A stretch of 64,000 nt of DNA, from assembly GCF_021228795.1 (NCBI RefSeq), contig NZ_CP089309.1:4523501-4587500 (forward strand), in the 5' to 3' direction. The position numbers and the translations under genes are program-made. The stretch is from Thiocapsa bogorovii (GTDB taxonomy: Bacteria > Pseudomonadota > Gammaproteobacteria > Chromatiales > Chromatiaceae). The notes below the pieces were generated by a model, which worked only from the letters and a program-made list of their open reading frames with translations, was not told the DNA's origin and searched no databases. Below are positions 26,655 through 35,009 of this stretch, piece by piece (within the stretch, counting starts at the first letter, position 1; every line of letters begins with the position of its first letter).

Positions 26655-27107
26655 GGGGCGAGTCTAAGGCGCCGAACCCGTGTTTACAAATCGTGTCCGC
26701 TCGGTTCGTCTCCCAACCCCGGGATCGTCGACTTGCAGTCGACTCGGCGGCCGTCAGGTCGGCGCCGTGTGCAGATGACCACGCTGCGACCGATTGCGCC
26801 CGGCCAAACCCAGTACGCATACCGCACCCCATGATCCTACCGCCCGTTCCGGATCGCATCAATTGACTGCACCCGAGGACGAAGTTTGGCACAATGCCCA
26901 TCGACCCAAGCCGAGCCGGCGGCTGTTCAAGAGCGGATGGAACTGCGATGGCCCCGAAAACGAAAACCCTGTGGCCACCCGATCATGGCCTGTCTCCATA
27001 TCGTGCATCGCACGGCGGCAGCGAAGGCGCGGGCGACGGGTTCAGCGCGTCCTGCTGCATCGGCGCCCGGATCATGACGGCTTCACCGGATGCATCCCGG
27101 ATCCCCG
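26655..27107. other. Region without a recognisable gene
   Basis: About 450 bases between the deleted Rpn-family gene and the truncated helicase gene. Open frames exist on the plus strand (for example from 26894), but none has family-like sequence. It may contain decayed remains of the defence island's 5' side. Confidence 0.5.
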
Positions 27108-27566
27108 GTGCCGAACCTGACGCACATCCCGCTCAAGCTCACCTACCGCACTGGTCGCGACGACCTGGTGCACGACTTCTTCGTCCCCTGTCTCGAAACC
27201 GCAGTGCTCTACCGCCGCGCGGCGGGCTACTTCACCAGCGCCGGGCTCGCCCTCGCTGCCCGCGGAGTCGCAAGTCTGGCGCTTCGGCGCGGACACATGC
27301 GCCTGGTCGTCTCCCCGCACCTGGGGCCCGACGACTGCGCTGCCCTGGAGCGTGCCCAAGAGAACCCCGCGGCCGTTCTACGCACCATCGCCGCCCGCAG
27401 CCTGGCGGAGATCGAAGACGCTCTAATCAAGGACCGCCTCAACGCCTTGGCCTGGCTCGCCGCTTCCGGACTGTTGGAGATCAAGCTCGCCATGCGGTTA
27501 TCCACCAGCGGTTATGCCTGCGGAGTCGATGCATTGAGGGCAGTGCGAACGCCTCGTCTGACATGA
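27108..27566 (+). pseudogene. N-terminal remnant of a PLD-domain DEAD/DEAH helicase
   Basis: Residues from HIPLKLTYRTGRDDLVHDFF through LYRRAAGYFTSAGLALAARG, HMRLVVSPHLGPDD and ASGLLEIKLAMR match the N-terminal phospholipase-D-like part of large helicases common in defence islands. After LEIKLAMR the similarity ends and a short unrelated tail runs to a stop. The rest of the PLD domain and the whole helicase are absent. dndC begins 100 bases later, so a deletion fused this stump to the operon's edge. The start could be ATG 27090 or GTG 27108. Confidence 0.65.
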
Positions 27567-27666
27567 GTTGATTGAGTTGAGTTACGGACGCGGGCGAAAC
27601 CTCAACTCGTCTAGCCGATTCCTGAGTAAAATCACCTGACACTGCAAGATCCGAGGATGAGCATTA

Positions 27667-29016
27667 ATGCACGCCCCAATGAACTTAAGATCGGATCGGG
27701 TTCTGGTCGACGAGCACGTCGAGGAAACCGAGGACTTACTTCATGGGCACTATTTCGCCGATGAGCGCCCGTGGGTGGTCGCATACTCCGGCGGAAAGGA
27801 CTCGACGCTGGTCCTTCAGTTGGTCTACGACTTGGTCCTTAAGCTCGGCGCAGGGGCGCAGAAGCCGATATACGTCGTCGCGTCCGACACGCGTGTCGAA
27901 GCACCCAACGTCGAGGAGTATCTCGCCGATCGCCTGGCGCGGTTAGCCGGACATGCGCGAGCCAACGGTATTCCCGTGTATGTGCACCGGGTTCAGCCTG
28001 CGCCTGAGCAGAGCTTTTGGGGAAATCTGATCGGCAAGGGTTACCCGTCGCCGACGCGCTGGTTCCGGTGGTGCACGACCAAGATGAAGATCAAACCCTC
28101 ACGGGCCGTGATCGACGGCATTGTGCGGGACCACGGCGGAGTCGTTCTCCTCCTGGGAACCCGTTTGGATGAAAGCGCTAGCCGCGCACATCGGATGGAA
28201 AGTCGGGCCACCAACAGCCGCGGCCTAAATCCGCACGGCGAGATCCCGGATGCCCTGGTGATGACACCGATCGCGGACTGGTCGACGGACCAGGTTTGGG
28301 AGTATCTCTTTACCCATAACCCGCCGCCCTGGGGCGGTACCCACGACTTCATGCTCGACCTCTACCGGCAGGCGAGCGGCGGCGAGTGCCCGGTGGTCTT
28401 GGACCTCAACACGCCCTCGTGCGGGGGAAGCCGATTCGGGTGCTGGACCTGCACCGTGGTCAAAGAGGACAAGTCGATGCGCGGGTTCATCGACTCGGGC
28501 GCGGCCTGGATGCAGCCCCTGAATGAATTCCGCAACTGGCTCAAAGCGATTCGTGAAGACCACAGCAAGCGCGACGGCATCCGTCGCAACGAGTCCATCG
28601 GCCCCGGCCCCTTCAGTTCGGAAACCCGCAAACTGATCCTGCGGCGACTCTTGGAACTTGAGAACACCGTCGGTCGCCGACTGATCGAAGACGCAGAGAT
28701 CGCTTACATCCAGCAACAGTGGACCGAGAAGTTCGACGTCACTGACAGCGCATTGGCCATCGCCAGAGAGTACGGAAGGGAGGTTGGAGCCTTGAGCCTC
28801 ACGTCAGAAGATCTATCCAGGGACCTCGCGCTCATCGAGGATTTGGCCCCCAGGTTCGAGGTCCAGAGCATCTGGGCCACGGACCTTTATAGCCTGGTCA
28901 CCGAGCGTTACCTGTCCCTCGACAGCCCCAGCAGTCATCAGCAGCTCCTGGACGATGTGATCAAGGTCGTTGAGAACGCCGTCCGGCAGGCCGACAGGAC
29001 CGAGCCGGCCCCATGA
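27667..29016 (+). CDS. dndC: DNA phosphorothioation system sulfurtransferase DndC
   Basis: A 449-residue PP-loop ATPase/PAPS-reductase-like protein. The pyrophosphatase loop AYSGGKDSTLVLQLVY has SGGKDS at residues 41-46. Cys136 in RWCTTKMKIKP and Cys252, Cys259 and Cys262 in CGGSRFGCWTC are candidate iron-sulfur ligands, as known for DndC. LLLGTRLDESASRAHRM is the DndC signature. The protein activates and delivers sulfur during replacement of a backbone oxygen by sulfur. GAGGA precedes ATG 27667. The TGA overlaps the dndD ATG by four bases. Confidence 0.93.
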   Translation: MHAPMNLRSDRVLVDEHVEETEDLLHGHYFADERPWVVAYSGGKDSTLVLQLVYDLVLKLGAGAQKPIYVVASDTRVEAPNVEEYLADRLARLAGHARANGIPVYVHRVQPAPEQSFWGNLIGKGYPSPTRWFRWCTTKMKIKPSRAVIDGIVRDHGGVVLLLGTRLDESASRAHRMESRATNSRGLNPHGEIPDALVMTPIADWSTDQVWEYLFTHNPPPWGGTHDFMLDLYRQASGGECPVVLDLNTPSCGGSRFGCWTCTVVKEDKSMRGFIDSGAAWMQPLNEFRNWLKAIREDHSKRDGIRRNESIGPGPFSSETRKLILRRLLELENTVGRRLIEDAEIAYIQQQWTEKFDVTDSALAIAREYGREVGALSLTSEDLSRDLALIEDLAPRFEVQSIWATDLYSLVTERYLSLDSPSSHQQLLDDVIKVVENAVRQADRTEPAP

Positions 29017-31058
29017 TCTTCGAGAACATCCGACTCACCAACCTGTTTTCCTATTACGGGGATCAGGACATCGACCTGAGCGCCCCCGAGCCCGGCCGCA
29101 ACGTCTGCCTGATCATGGGCCGCAACGGCTTCGGCAAGACCAGCCTGCTCAACGGACTTAAGCTCCTCTTTACCGGCGTCCATTACGAGCCGTTGCGGCG
29201 CGCGGTCCAGCGCTCGCGTATGCCCACGGTCAAGCAATACGTGGTGGGTGCCGGTGACGACTGGTGGGGCATCATGAACCGACGGGCGCGCGGCGAGGGT
29301 AAGACCCGCTGCGCTGTTCGACTGATCTGGGGCGAGGACAGCGGCCAGGTCACTGCGGAGCGGAGCTGGCGCATTGAGGGTGGGAGTTGGGACGGCGAGG
29401 AGTCTCTGACCGTCACGACCGCCGCCGAGACCTTCACGGACGAGGCGGCTCAGGAGTTTCTCGACCGTCGCTTGCCACGGGATTACGTGTATTTTTTCCT
29501 GTTCGACGGCGAGCAGATCCAGGAGTTGGCGGAGGCCAACCGGGACGTACAGCAGCGCCAGATGGAGCGTCTCCTAGGGATCGGTGCCATCGAGGCGCTG
29601 CGGGCGACGCTAACCCAAGCCATAAGCCGCTGGGAGCATAACGACCTGGACCCGCAAGCCCGGGCAGACCTGGAGCGTCTTGAGGGGGAAGCCCGCGGGA
29701 TCGAGGCTGAACTTGCGGCCCTGGACGGGAAGCGGGCCAACCTGGAAGAGGAGATCGAGGGCGACACGGACGCGCTGCGCCGCATCCGCCGCCGCATCGA
29801 AGGACTGAGTAGCTTCGTCCACCGCCACGACGAGGCGCAGCTCAAAGAGACCCGTGAACGCATTCAGGCCCAGCGGGCCGAGGCGCTGGACCGGATCTCG
29901 GCCCAGATCCCGCGGGACATCGCGCTCCTGGTCAATCCGTCCCTGATCGGGGGGGCACTGGAACGGCTGGACCGAGTCCTTGGCAGCGACGCCAATTCCC
30001 GGACCCGAGTCTTGGAATCACTTCTAGAAGTTTTGCCAGGGCGACTTTTCGATCTGCCCGAGTTCCCGGACCCCGACATCCGCGACGGTCAGCGGGCCTA
30101 TTATCGCTACAAGTTGGTCCGTCTCCTGGAGCAAGAGGCGGAAGCGACCGGCGATACCATGGACCCTTCTTTCGCGCCAGATCCACAAGCGGCCTCCGCC
30201 TCCCGGGACCAGCTCGCCCCCTACGCCCAAGCCGACGCACTTCGCTCGGCCCGGGCGGAGGATCTGCGCCGCCTGCAAGGATTCACCGCCGAGTTGCGTC
30301 AGTTGGAGGCCGATTTGCTGAACGTGGGGGCGCTCTCTGACGAGGAGCGGGCGCGCTATGACCGGTATGTGGCGGAGCGAGATGAGTTGGAGCGTGGCCT
30401 GGACAGCAAGAAGAAACGGAACACAGAAATCGAGTCGGAATCCGCCGGCCTGCAACGGAGGCTAGCCGAGGCCCGCAGCCGTGCGGAGCAGACCAAGACC
30501 AAGATCGGTAAGAATCAAGTCACGGAGGACAAGATCGCCACTGCCCGCCGCTTGGGAGGTCTATTCGCTGACCTCAAGAGTGCTCGCAAGCAGGCTCAAC
30601 GGGAGGAATTGGAGGCGGCAATCAACCGCCACTTTCGGGTGCTGATGACCTCCCACCACCTCATCGACCAAGTAGCGGTGGACGAGGACTTCGGGCTGCG
30701 CTACCTGGATCGGGATGGACGGCCAATCGGCATGGGTAGCCTATCTGCTGGCATGAAACAGCTTATGGCAACCGCACTGTTGTGGGCGCTCAGCGAGGTC
30801 TCCGGAAAGCAGGTTCCATTGGTGGTCGACACCCCCCTGGCCCGTATCGACCTGGCCCACCAAGAGGCCATCCTACGCCACTACTACCCCAATGCCGCGG
30901 CCCAGGTCATCGTCTTGCCCACGGACGCGGAACTCGATGCCCGCAAACTCCAACTCATTGCCGGGCATGTCTACCGTGCCTACCGCCTGACCAATCCCGA
31001 CGGCGAGCACACGGTTCCCGAACCGGTGACTATGGCCGAGCTGATCCAGGGGATTTGA
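29013..31058 (+). CDS. dndD: DNA phosphorothioation ATPase DndD (SMC-like)
   Basis: A 681-residue SMC/Rad50-type ATPase. Walker A GRNGFGKTS starts at residue 36. FFLFDGEQIQELAE is a DndD hallmark. Coiled coils fill residues ~210-280 and ~410-500. The ABC signature SLSAGMKQLMATALLWAL (~575) and Walker B PLVVDTPLARIDLAHQ (~603) lie at the C-terminus. DndD is thought to remodel DNA or provide energy for DndC/E. It is translationally coupled to dndC (ATGA) and followed three bases later by the dndE-ftsK fusion. Length is typical. Confidence 0.93.
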   Translation: MIFENIRLTNLFSYYGDQDIDLSAPEPGRNVCLIMGRNGFGKTSLLNGLKLLFTGVHYEPLRRAVQRSRMPTVKQYVVGAGDDWWGIMNRRARGEGKTRCAVRLIWGEDSGQVTAERSWRIEGGSWDGEESLTVTTAAETFTDEAAQEFLDRRLPRDYVYFFLFDGEQIQELAEANRDVQQRQMERLLGIGAIEALRATLTQAISRWEHNDLDPQARADLERLEGEARGIEAELAALDGKRANLEEEIEGDTDALRRIRRRIEGLSSFVHRHDEAQLKETRERIQAQRAEALDRISAQIPRDIALLVNPSLIGGALERLDRVLGSDANSRTRVLESLLEVLPGRLFDLPEFPDPDIRDGQRAYYRYKLVRLLEQEAEATGDTMDPSFAPDPQAASASRDQLAPYAQADALRSARAEDLRRLQGFTAELRQLEADLLNVGALSDEERARYDRYVAERDELERGLDSKKKRNTEIESESAGLQRRLAEARSRAEQTKTKIGKNQVTEDKIATARRLGGLFADLKSARKQAQREELEAAINRHFRVLMTSHHLIDQVAVDEDFGLRYLDRDGRPIGMGSLSAGMKQLMATALLWALSEVSGKQVPLVVDTPLARIDLAHQEAILRHYYPNAAAQVIVLPTDAELDARKLQLIAGHVYRAYRLTNPDGEHTVPEPVTMAELIQGI

Positions 31059-31061
31059 CCC

Positions 31062-32591
31062 ATGGCTGATCTCTATACCGATGCCCGCGACGAGCAGACC
31101 ATTGAGGACGTCCTCCTTCATGGGCTGGGCACACCGCGCGCCCCGAAACTGCGCGTCCTGCGCATTGCCCTGGCACGGTCGCTACAGATCCCCACCCCGC
31201 CCGCGGAGGATCTGGACGGCAGCGGCTTGGGCGGCAGCGAATATGCCCTGGCCCGGATCACGGGCGCTGGGCTCCCGGCGGACGAGGAGGGCCGTCAGGA
31301 CTATGATCTGGCGATGCGCGCGCTGCTGAGCGTCTACCACGGCGAGGACATGTTCCAAGGGGATGAGTCGGAGCGGCGCTACCGTAATTACCTGCAACGC
31401 CACGTCCGCCGGGGCTTACAGGAAATTCGCACCACCTGGCGCCCGGGCCACGACTTCCACGGTTTCCTTTACCACGAGCTGTTTGTTGGTGCGGTGCCCC
31501 GTCCGCCGCGCGCGGACCTAGGGCAGGAGATCCTCGCTGGCCTTCGCGAGATCGGCGTCTCGGCCCAGATCCGCGGTGTCGAAGATGGGCCGCGTATCAG
31601 CCGCTACCGGGTTTATCTGGACGATGTCAATCACTACGACCGGGTCAAGCGAGGTCTCGATAAGCTCGGTCTTCACCTGGGTCTGTCCACGCGCCAAGGC
31701 ATACTCCTGCAAGAAGACGAGGACCGGGAGCGCGAGGCCCGGGTGCTGGCCCTGGACGTGCCTCGCCCGCGGGAGACCTGGCACACGGTGCCCGGCACCC
31801 GGCTCCGGGATTGGGCAACACAGGCGACGGATGTGCCGATCCTTACGGTCTGGCCCGGCGTGGACGTACTGGGGGCGCCGGTGCACTTCGACTTGGCCGC
31901 AGCGCCTCACCTGCTGGTGGGCGGGACGACGGGCAGCGGCAAGAGCGTCTGTTTGCACGCCCTGCTTCTGTCCCTCCTCTGGCGGCTGGGGCCGCAGGAT
32001 CTTCATCTCACTCTGATCGACCCAAAACGGGTCGAACTCGCCCACTACGCGGCCTTCCCACACTTGATGGGCGGGAAGCCCCTGGAGAATATAGGCGAAA
32101 TCTTGGAGGCGCTGGATGACTTGGTGGATGAAATGGAGCGCAGGACTGTTCTTTTGCGCCAGCACGGGGTCGCGAACCTTGCCGAAGGTCGCGAGCAGGG
32201 ACGAATCGACCTGCCCTACGTGGTCGTGGTGGTCGAGGAAATGGCGGATCTGCTGTTCCAGTCCCGCGAGGTCGAGTCGCCCCTGATACGCCTGACCCAG
32301 AAGGCGCGGGCCGCCGGCATTCATCTGGTACTCGCCACCCAGCGCCCGGACGCCGAGACCTTTAGCGGCCTTTTGCGCAGCAACGTACCGGGTCGTATCG
32401 CGCTTTCCGTCCGTACCGCTGCCGAGTCGAAGATCATCCTCGACGAAACCGGTGCAGAAAAACTGCTCGGCGCCGGCGATATGCTGCTGCGGCCCCAGGC
32501 CGGCGCCGCGGCCCGCCGCGCCCATGGAGTGAGGGTTGGAAGCGACGACATCCGGATTTGTCTGCAAAGCGTCCGCGGGAGGACCCAATGA
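31062..32591 (+). CDS. DndE-like domain fused to FtsK/HerA-type DNA translocase
   Basis: A 509-residue protein. Residues ~28-126 align by eye with DndE: RIALARSLQIPTPP, a YDLAMRALL helix and the YLQRHVRRGLQEI motif, where DndE has an H-x-x-RG segment before its last helix. Residues ~150-230 resemble the FtsK alpha domain (GPRISRYRVYLDD). The motor follows, with Walker A GGTTGSGKSV at 287-296, LTLIDPKRVEL, Walker B-like VVVVVEEMADLL at 387-398 and LATQRPD at 424. The usual Walker B Asp is Glu. No C-terminal gamma (KOPS-reading) domain is present. I infer that it completes the DndCDE core and adds a translocase. Confidence 0.8.
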   Translation: MADLYTDARDEQTIEDVLLHGLGTPRAPKLRVLRIALARSLQIPTPPAEDLDGSGLGGSEYALARITGAGLPADEEGRQDYDLAMRALLSVYHGEDMFQGDESERRYRNYLQRHVRRGLQEIRTTWRPGHDFHGFLYHELFVGAVPRPPRADLGQEILAGLREIGVSAQIRGVEDGPRISRYRVYLDDVNHYDRVKRGLDKLGLHLGLSTRQGILLQEDEDREREARVLALDVPRPRETWHTVPGTRLRDWATQATDVPILTVWPGVDVLGAPVHFDLAAAPHLLVGGTTGSGKSVCLHALLLSLLWRLGPQDLHLTLIDPKRVELAHYAAFPHLMGGKPLENIGEILEALDDLVDEMERRTVLLRQHGVANLAEGREQGRIDLPYVVVVVEEMADLLFQSREVESPLIRLTQKARAAGIHLVLATQRPDAETFSGLLRSNVPGRIALSVRTAAESKIILDETGAEKLLGAGDMLLRPQAGAAARRAHGVRVGSDDIRICLQSVRGRTQ

Positions 32592-33733
32592 GCGACATGA
32601 CCGTTTACGAGTTTCAACCACTCTGGTTAACCCTGGACCGGGTCGGTCCCTTTCAGGGCACGCCCTACGAGATTGACTTCACCGACGAGCAGGACCGCCC
32701 CTGCAACATCTTCCTTTTGATGTCAGAGAATGGACGGGGCAAGACAACGGTGCTGGATTGTATGGCACTGCTGATGCGCCAACTGGGCGAGGCCGATCCA
32801 CATCGGTTCGGGCAGGAGGACGTGGATGAGGGTCAGGGGCGGGTCCAGCTTGATGTGCTGACCCGGGTCTATTGGCAGGGTAGCGACCGTCGCATCGTTC
32901 TTTCACTGCTGGCAGGCGCCATTGGCGAGGAGACCTTCCTCAAGGTCTGGGATGACTCGGATCTCAAGCGTTACGGGGCGCAGGACTGGCATCGAACCGG
33001 ATTCAGGCAACGGGCGCGTGGGCGCCTGGTGGAGGTCGATCCTCGGGACGATCTTGTTCAAGACCTTCGGCATACGTTGATCGACGCAACCCGGCTAGCA
33101 CCGGAGGGCTACGCTAACTCTACTTTGAGTCTGCCTACGGCCCTGCTTTTCCCCGCCTACCGGGATATTCCGCCAGTGCTTGGGCTCGATGAACGGCCGA
33201 TAATCCAGCCCGAACACTGGGGTTACCGTTCAGCTCAGGAGTTTGCCGCCCATGGGACGCACTGGACCGCTTCTTTGGATAACCTGCTCGTCTGGCTGAT
33301 GTGGTTGAACAATGGCAGCTATGACAGCGCGGTGAAGACGGTGAATGAAACGGTTTTCGGGGCGTCTCCGGATAAGTTCCTGGCAGCTGAGATTCGCCGG
33401 GTTCCGCCCGAGGCGGTCGTCCATAGCGGGGGGCAAACCCACCGTCTGGACCGGCTCTCCAGTGGAGAAAAGAACCTAGTCCAGCTCTTTCTGCGTATCG
33501 GCGCCCACGGTACCCGCAATACCTGGATTCTGGTGGACGAGCTTGATGTCCACCTGCATGTACGCTGGCAACATAAGGCTCTGAATCTGATGAAGGCCCA
33601 GGTCCGTCAGCAGCCTGGCACAACGGTCATCGCAGCAACTCACTCGGTCGAGATTCTTGAGGCTTTCCCGATGGATATCCGCGAGGAAGGCTTGATAAAG
33701 GGCGGCTGGATAATCGAGGAAGACCTGCGCTAG
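32588..33733 (+). CDS. ABC/OLD-like AAA ATPase (AriA-like)
   Basis: A 381-residue ATPase. The P-loop is MSENGRGKTTVLD at residues 45-57; its first Gly is Ser46. The C-terminal half has the ABC signature LSSGEKNLVQLF, Walker B ILVDELDVHLHVRW and the H-loop VIAATHSVEIL, a set typical of OLD, Septu and PARIS AriA ATPases. The start at ATG 32588 overlaps the previous TGA and follows GGAGG. With the TOPRIM protein encoded 16 bases downstream it forms a two-gene effector-like module. Role in sensing and activating the partner is inferred from PARIS. Confidence 0.82.
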   Translation: MSDMTVYEFQPLWLTLDRVGPFQGTPYEIDFTDEQDRPCNIFLLMSENGRGKTTVLDCMALLMRQLGEADPHRFGQEDVDEGQGRVQLDVLTRVYWQGSDRRIVLSLLAGAIGEETFLKVWDDSDLKRYGAQDWHRTGFRQRARGRLVEVDPRDDLVQDLRHTLIDATRLAPEGYANSTLSLPTALLFPAYRDIPPVLGLDERPIIQPEHWGYRSAQEFAAHGTHWTASLDNLLVWLMWLNNGSYDSAVKTVNETVFGASPDKFLAAEIRRVPPEAVVHSGGQTHRLDRLSSGEKNLVQLFLRIGAHGTRNTWILVDELDVHLHVRWQHKALNLMKAQVRQQPGTTVIAATHSVEILEAFPMDIREEGLIKGGWIIEEDLR

Positions 33734-33749
33734 CAGGCAAGGCGGGGGC

Positions 33750-34628
33750 ATGAGCGGATTCAAGATGAAGCAGTCGGATCAGTTGGTCCTCAAGCAGCGC
33801 GGCGGGGCGGTGGTCTTTCTGGAGTCTGAGGAGGACTTCCAGATTGTCGCCAAGCGTTGGTTTTTTGATGAAGGTCAAGAGGTCTTCTTCCAGCCCGCCG
33901 ATACTTACGAACAGGGGACTGGTGGAGGCGGCTGCAAAGCTGTCATTGATCTGGTCGAGCAGGCTAGGGTTAATGGGATTAACGCATTCGGCCTTGTGGA
34001 TCGAGACGTGCTCCTAAATGATCACAAATGGCCCCTGTGGTGGCAGGACCAGGATGTGGAGTTTCTCTCGGCTCGCCCCTACGGCGACAACATTCGTGTC
34101 CTGTTGCGTTGGGAGCTTGAGAACTACCTGCTGGACCCGGACGCCATGGCTACGGTGGCCAACGACACGAGGATGATTTCGACGCACACGGTGGACTCGG
34201 CAACGGCATTCTGCCTGAATTGCGCCGACGAGTTAAAAGATAGGTCCGCCACAACCGTCGCTGCTATTGCAGCCAATGTGCCCTCCCCGGCGGTCGGATT
34301 CGGGTGCAACCCGATGCGTATTGGCGCAGCCCTCACAGGTGAATTACAGCAGTTTCTGGCGAAGCAAGGGGTTACCAACGCTGCGGCCGTTCTCCTGGAT
34401 CATCGTAAACGCATCGATCGATTTGATGCTCCCACGGCTCCCGCGTTAAATCGTTGGGAGCGCCTCGTCCGCATGCTGGACGGCAAGGCCGCTCTCAAAT
34501 ACGTTAGCCATCGAACCGGAATCCGCTTCGATGAAAGACGTGCAGAAATAGCTCGTCGGATGCGCGAGCAAGGCGCTGTTCCGCCCGAGTTGCGTGGCTA
34601 CGTCGAGGAATTCAAGAACGCGGCATAA
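33750..34628 (+). CDS. TOPRIM/DUF4435-like protein (AriB-like)
   Basis: A 292-residue protein. TOPRIM-like acidic residues are visible: Glu25 in VVFLESEEDF and Asp84/Asp86 in FGLVDRDVL, with GGGCKAVIDLVEQA between them. RWELENYLLDPDAM follows, a common DUF4435 feature. Proteins of this class act as the toxin/nuclease partner of an ABC-type ATPase, as AriB does in PARIS. DNA or tRNA cleavage is therefore possible but unproven here. It is the last gene of the dnd operon. Its DNA looks less GC-rich than the flanking housekeeping genes, consistent with transfer. Confidence 0.75.
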   Translation: MSGFKMKQSDQLVLKQRGGAVVFLESEEDFQIVAKRWFFDEGQEVFFQPADTYEQGTGGGGCKAVIDLVEQARVNGINAFGLVDRDVLLNDHKWPLWWQDQDVEFLSARPYGDNIRVLLRWELENYLLDPDAMATVANDTRMISTHTVDSATAFCLNCADELKDRSATTVAAIAANVPSPAVGFGCNPMRIGAALTGELQQFLAKQGVTNAAAVLLDHRKRIDRFDAPTAPALNRWERLVRMLDGKAALKYVSHRTGIRFDERRAEIARRMREQGAVPPELRGYVEEFKNAA

Positions 34629-34929
34629 TGCATAAGCATCAACGCTCCACCGTGATGGTCTGGCTGCGCTCCACAATATTCGATGCCGTCGTCGGTCAGT
34701 TTGGTCCATCCCGCCTTTTTCGATCGCTTCGGTGGTACGCGCCCTCCGCGGCCTCAGTTGACAGAGGCACGCGCTTCGACATGGTTAATCGCCGACAGTA
34801 CCTCCGGCATGAGGAAGATCACGGTGGCCGCGATCAAGAGTCTTTGGGGCGCGGCGGCAGACCAGGTAGGTCCGGCTGCAAACAACTGTCTGTAGACGTG
34901 GCATAGCTCCTAACGCTGGTCTTTGACCA
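34629..34929. other. Gap with coding-like fragments but no intact gene
   Basis: On the minus strand, short stretches such as TKLTDDGIEYCGAQPDHHGG near 34640-34700 and LLIAATVIFLMPEVLSAI near 34770-34840 look protein-like. They lie in different frames and lack starts. This suggests decayed genes rather than functional sequence. Confidence 0.35.
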
Positions 34930-35009
34930 GTGACCAGAACCTCCTCGCCGCCTTTCGTAATTACCCTGGACATCGTCGCTGATGTCGCCGAGATCTGGGG
35001 CGCTCCGCC

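Noticed and set aside
32588-34628. Septu or Gabija instead of a PARIS-like pair
   Set aside because: There is no HNH protein (PtuB) and no UvrD-like helicase (GajB); the second protein has TOPRIM-type Glu and Asp-x-Asp residues, which fits AriB better.
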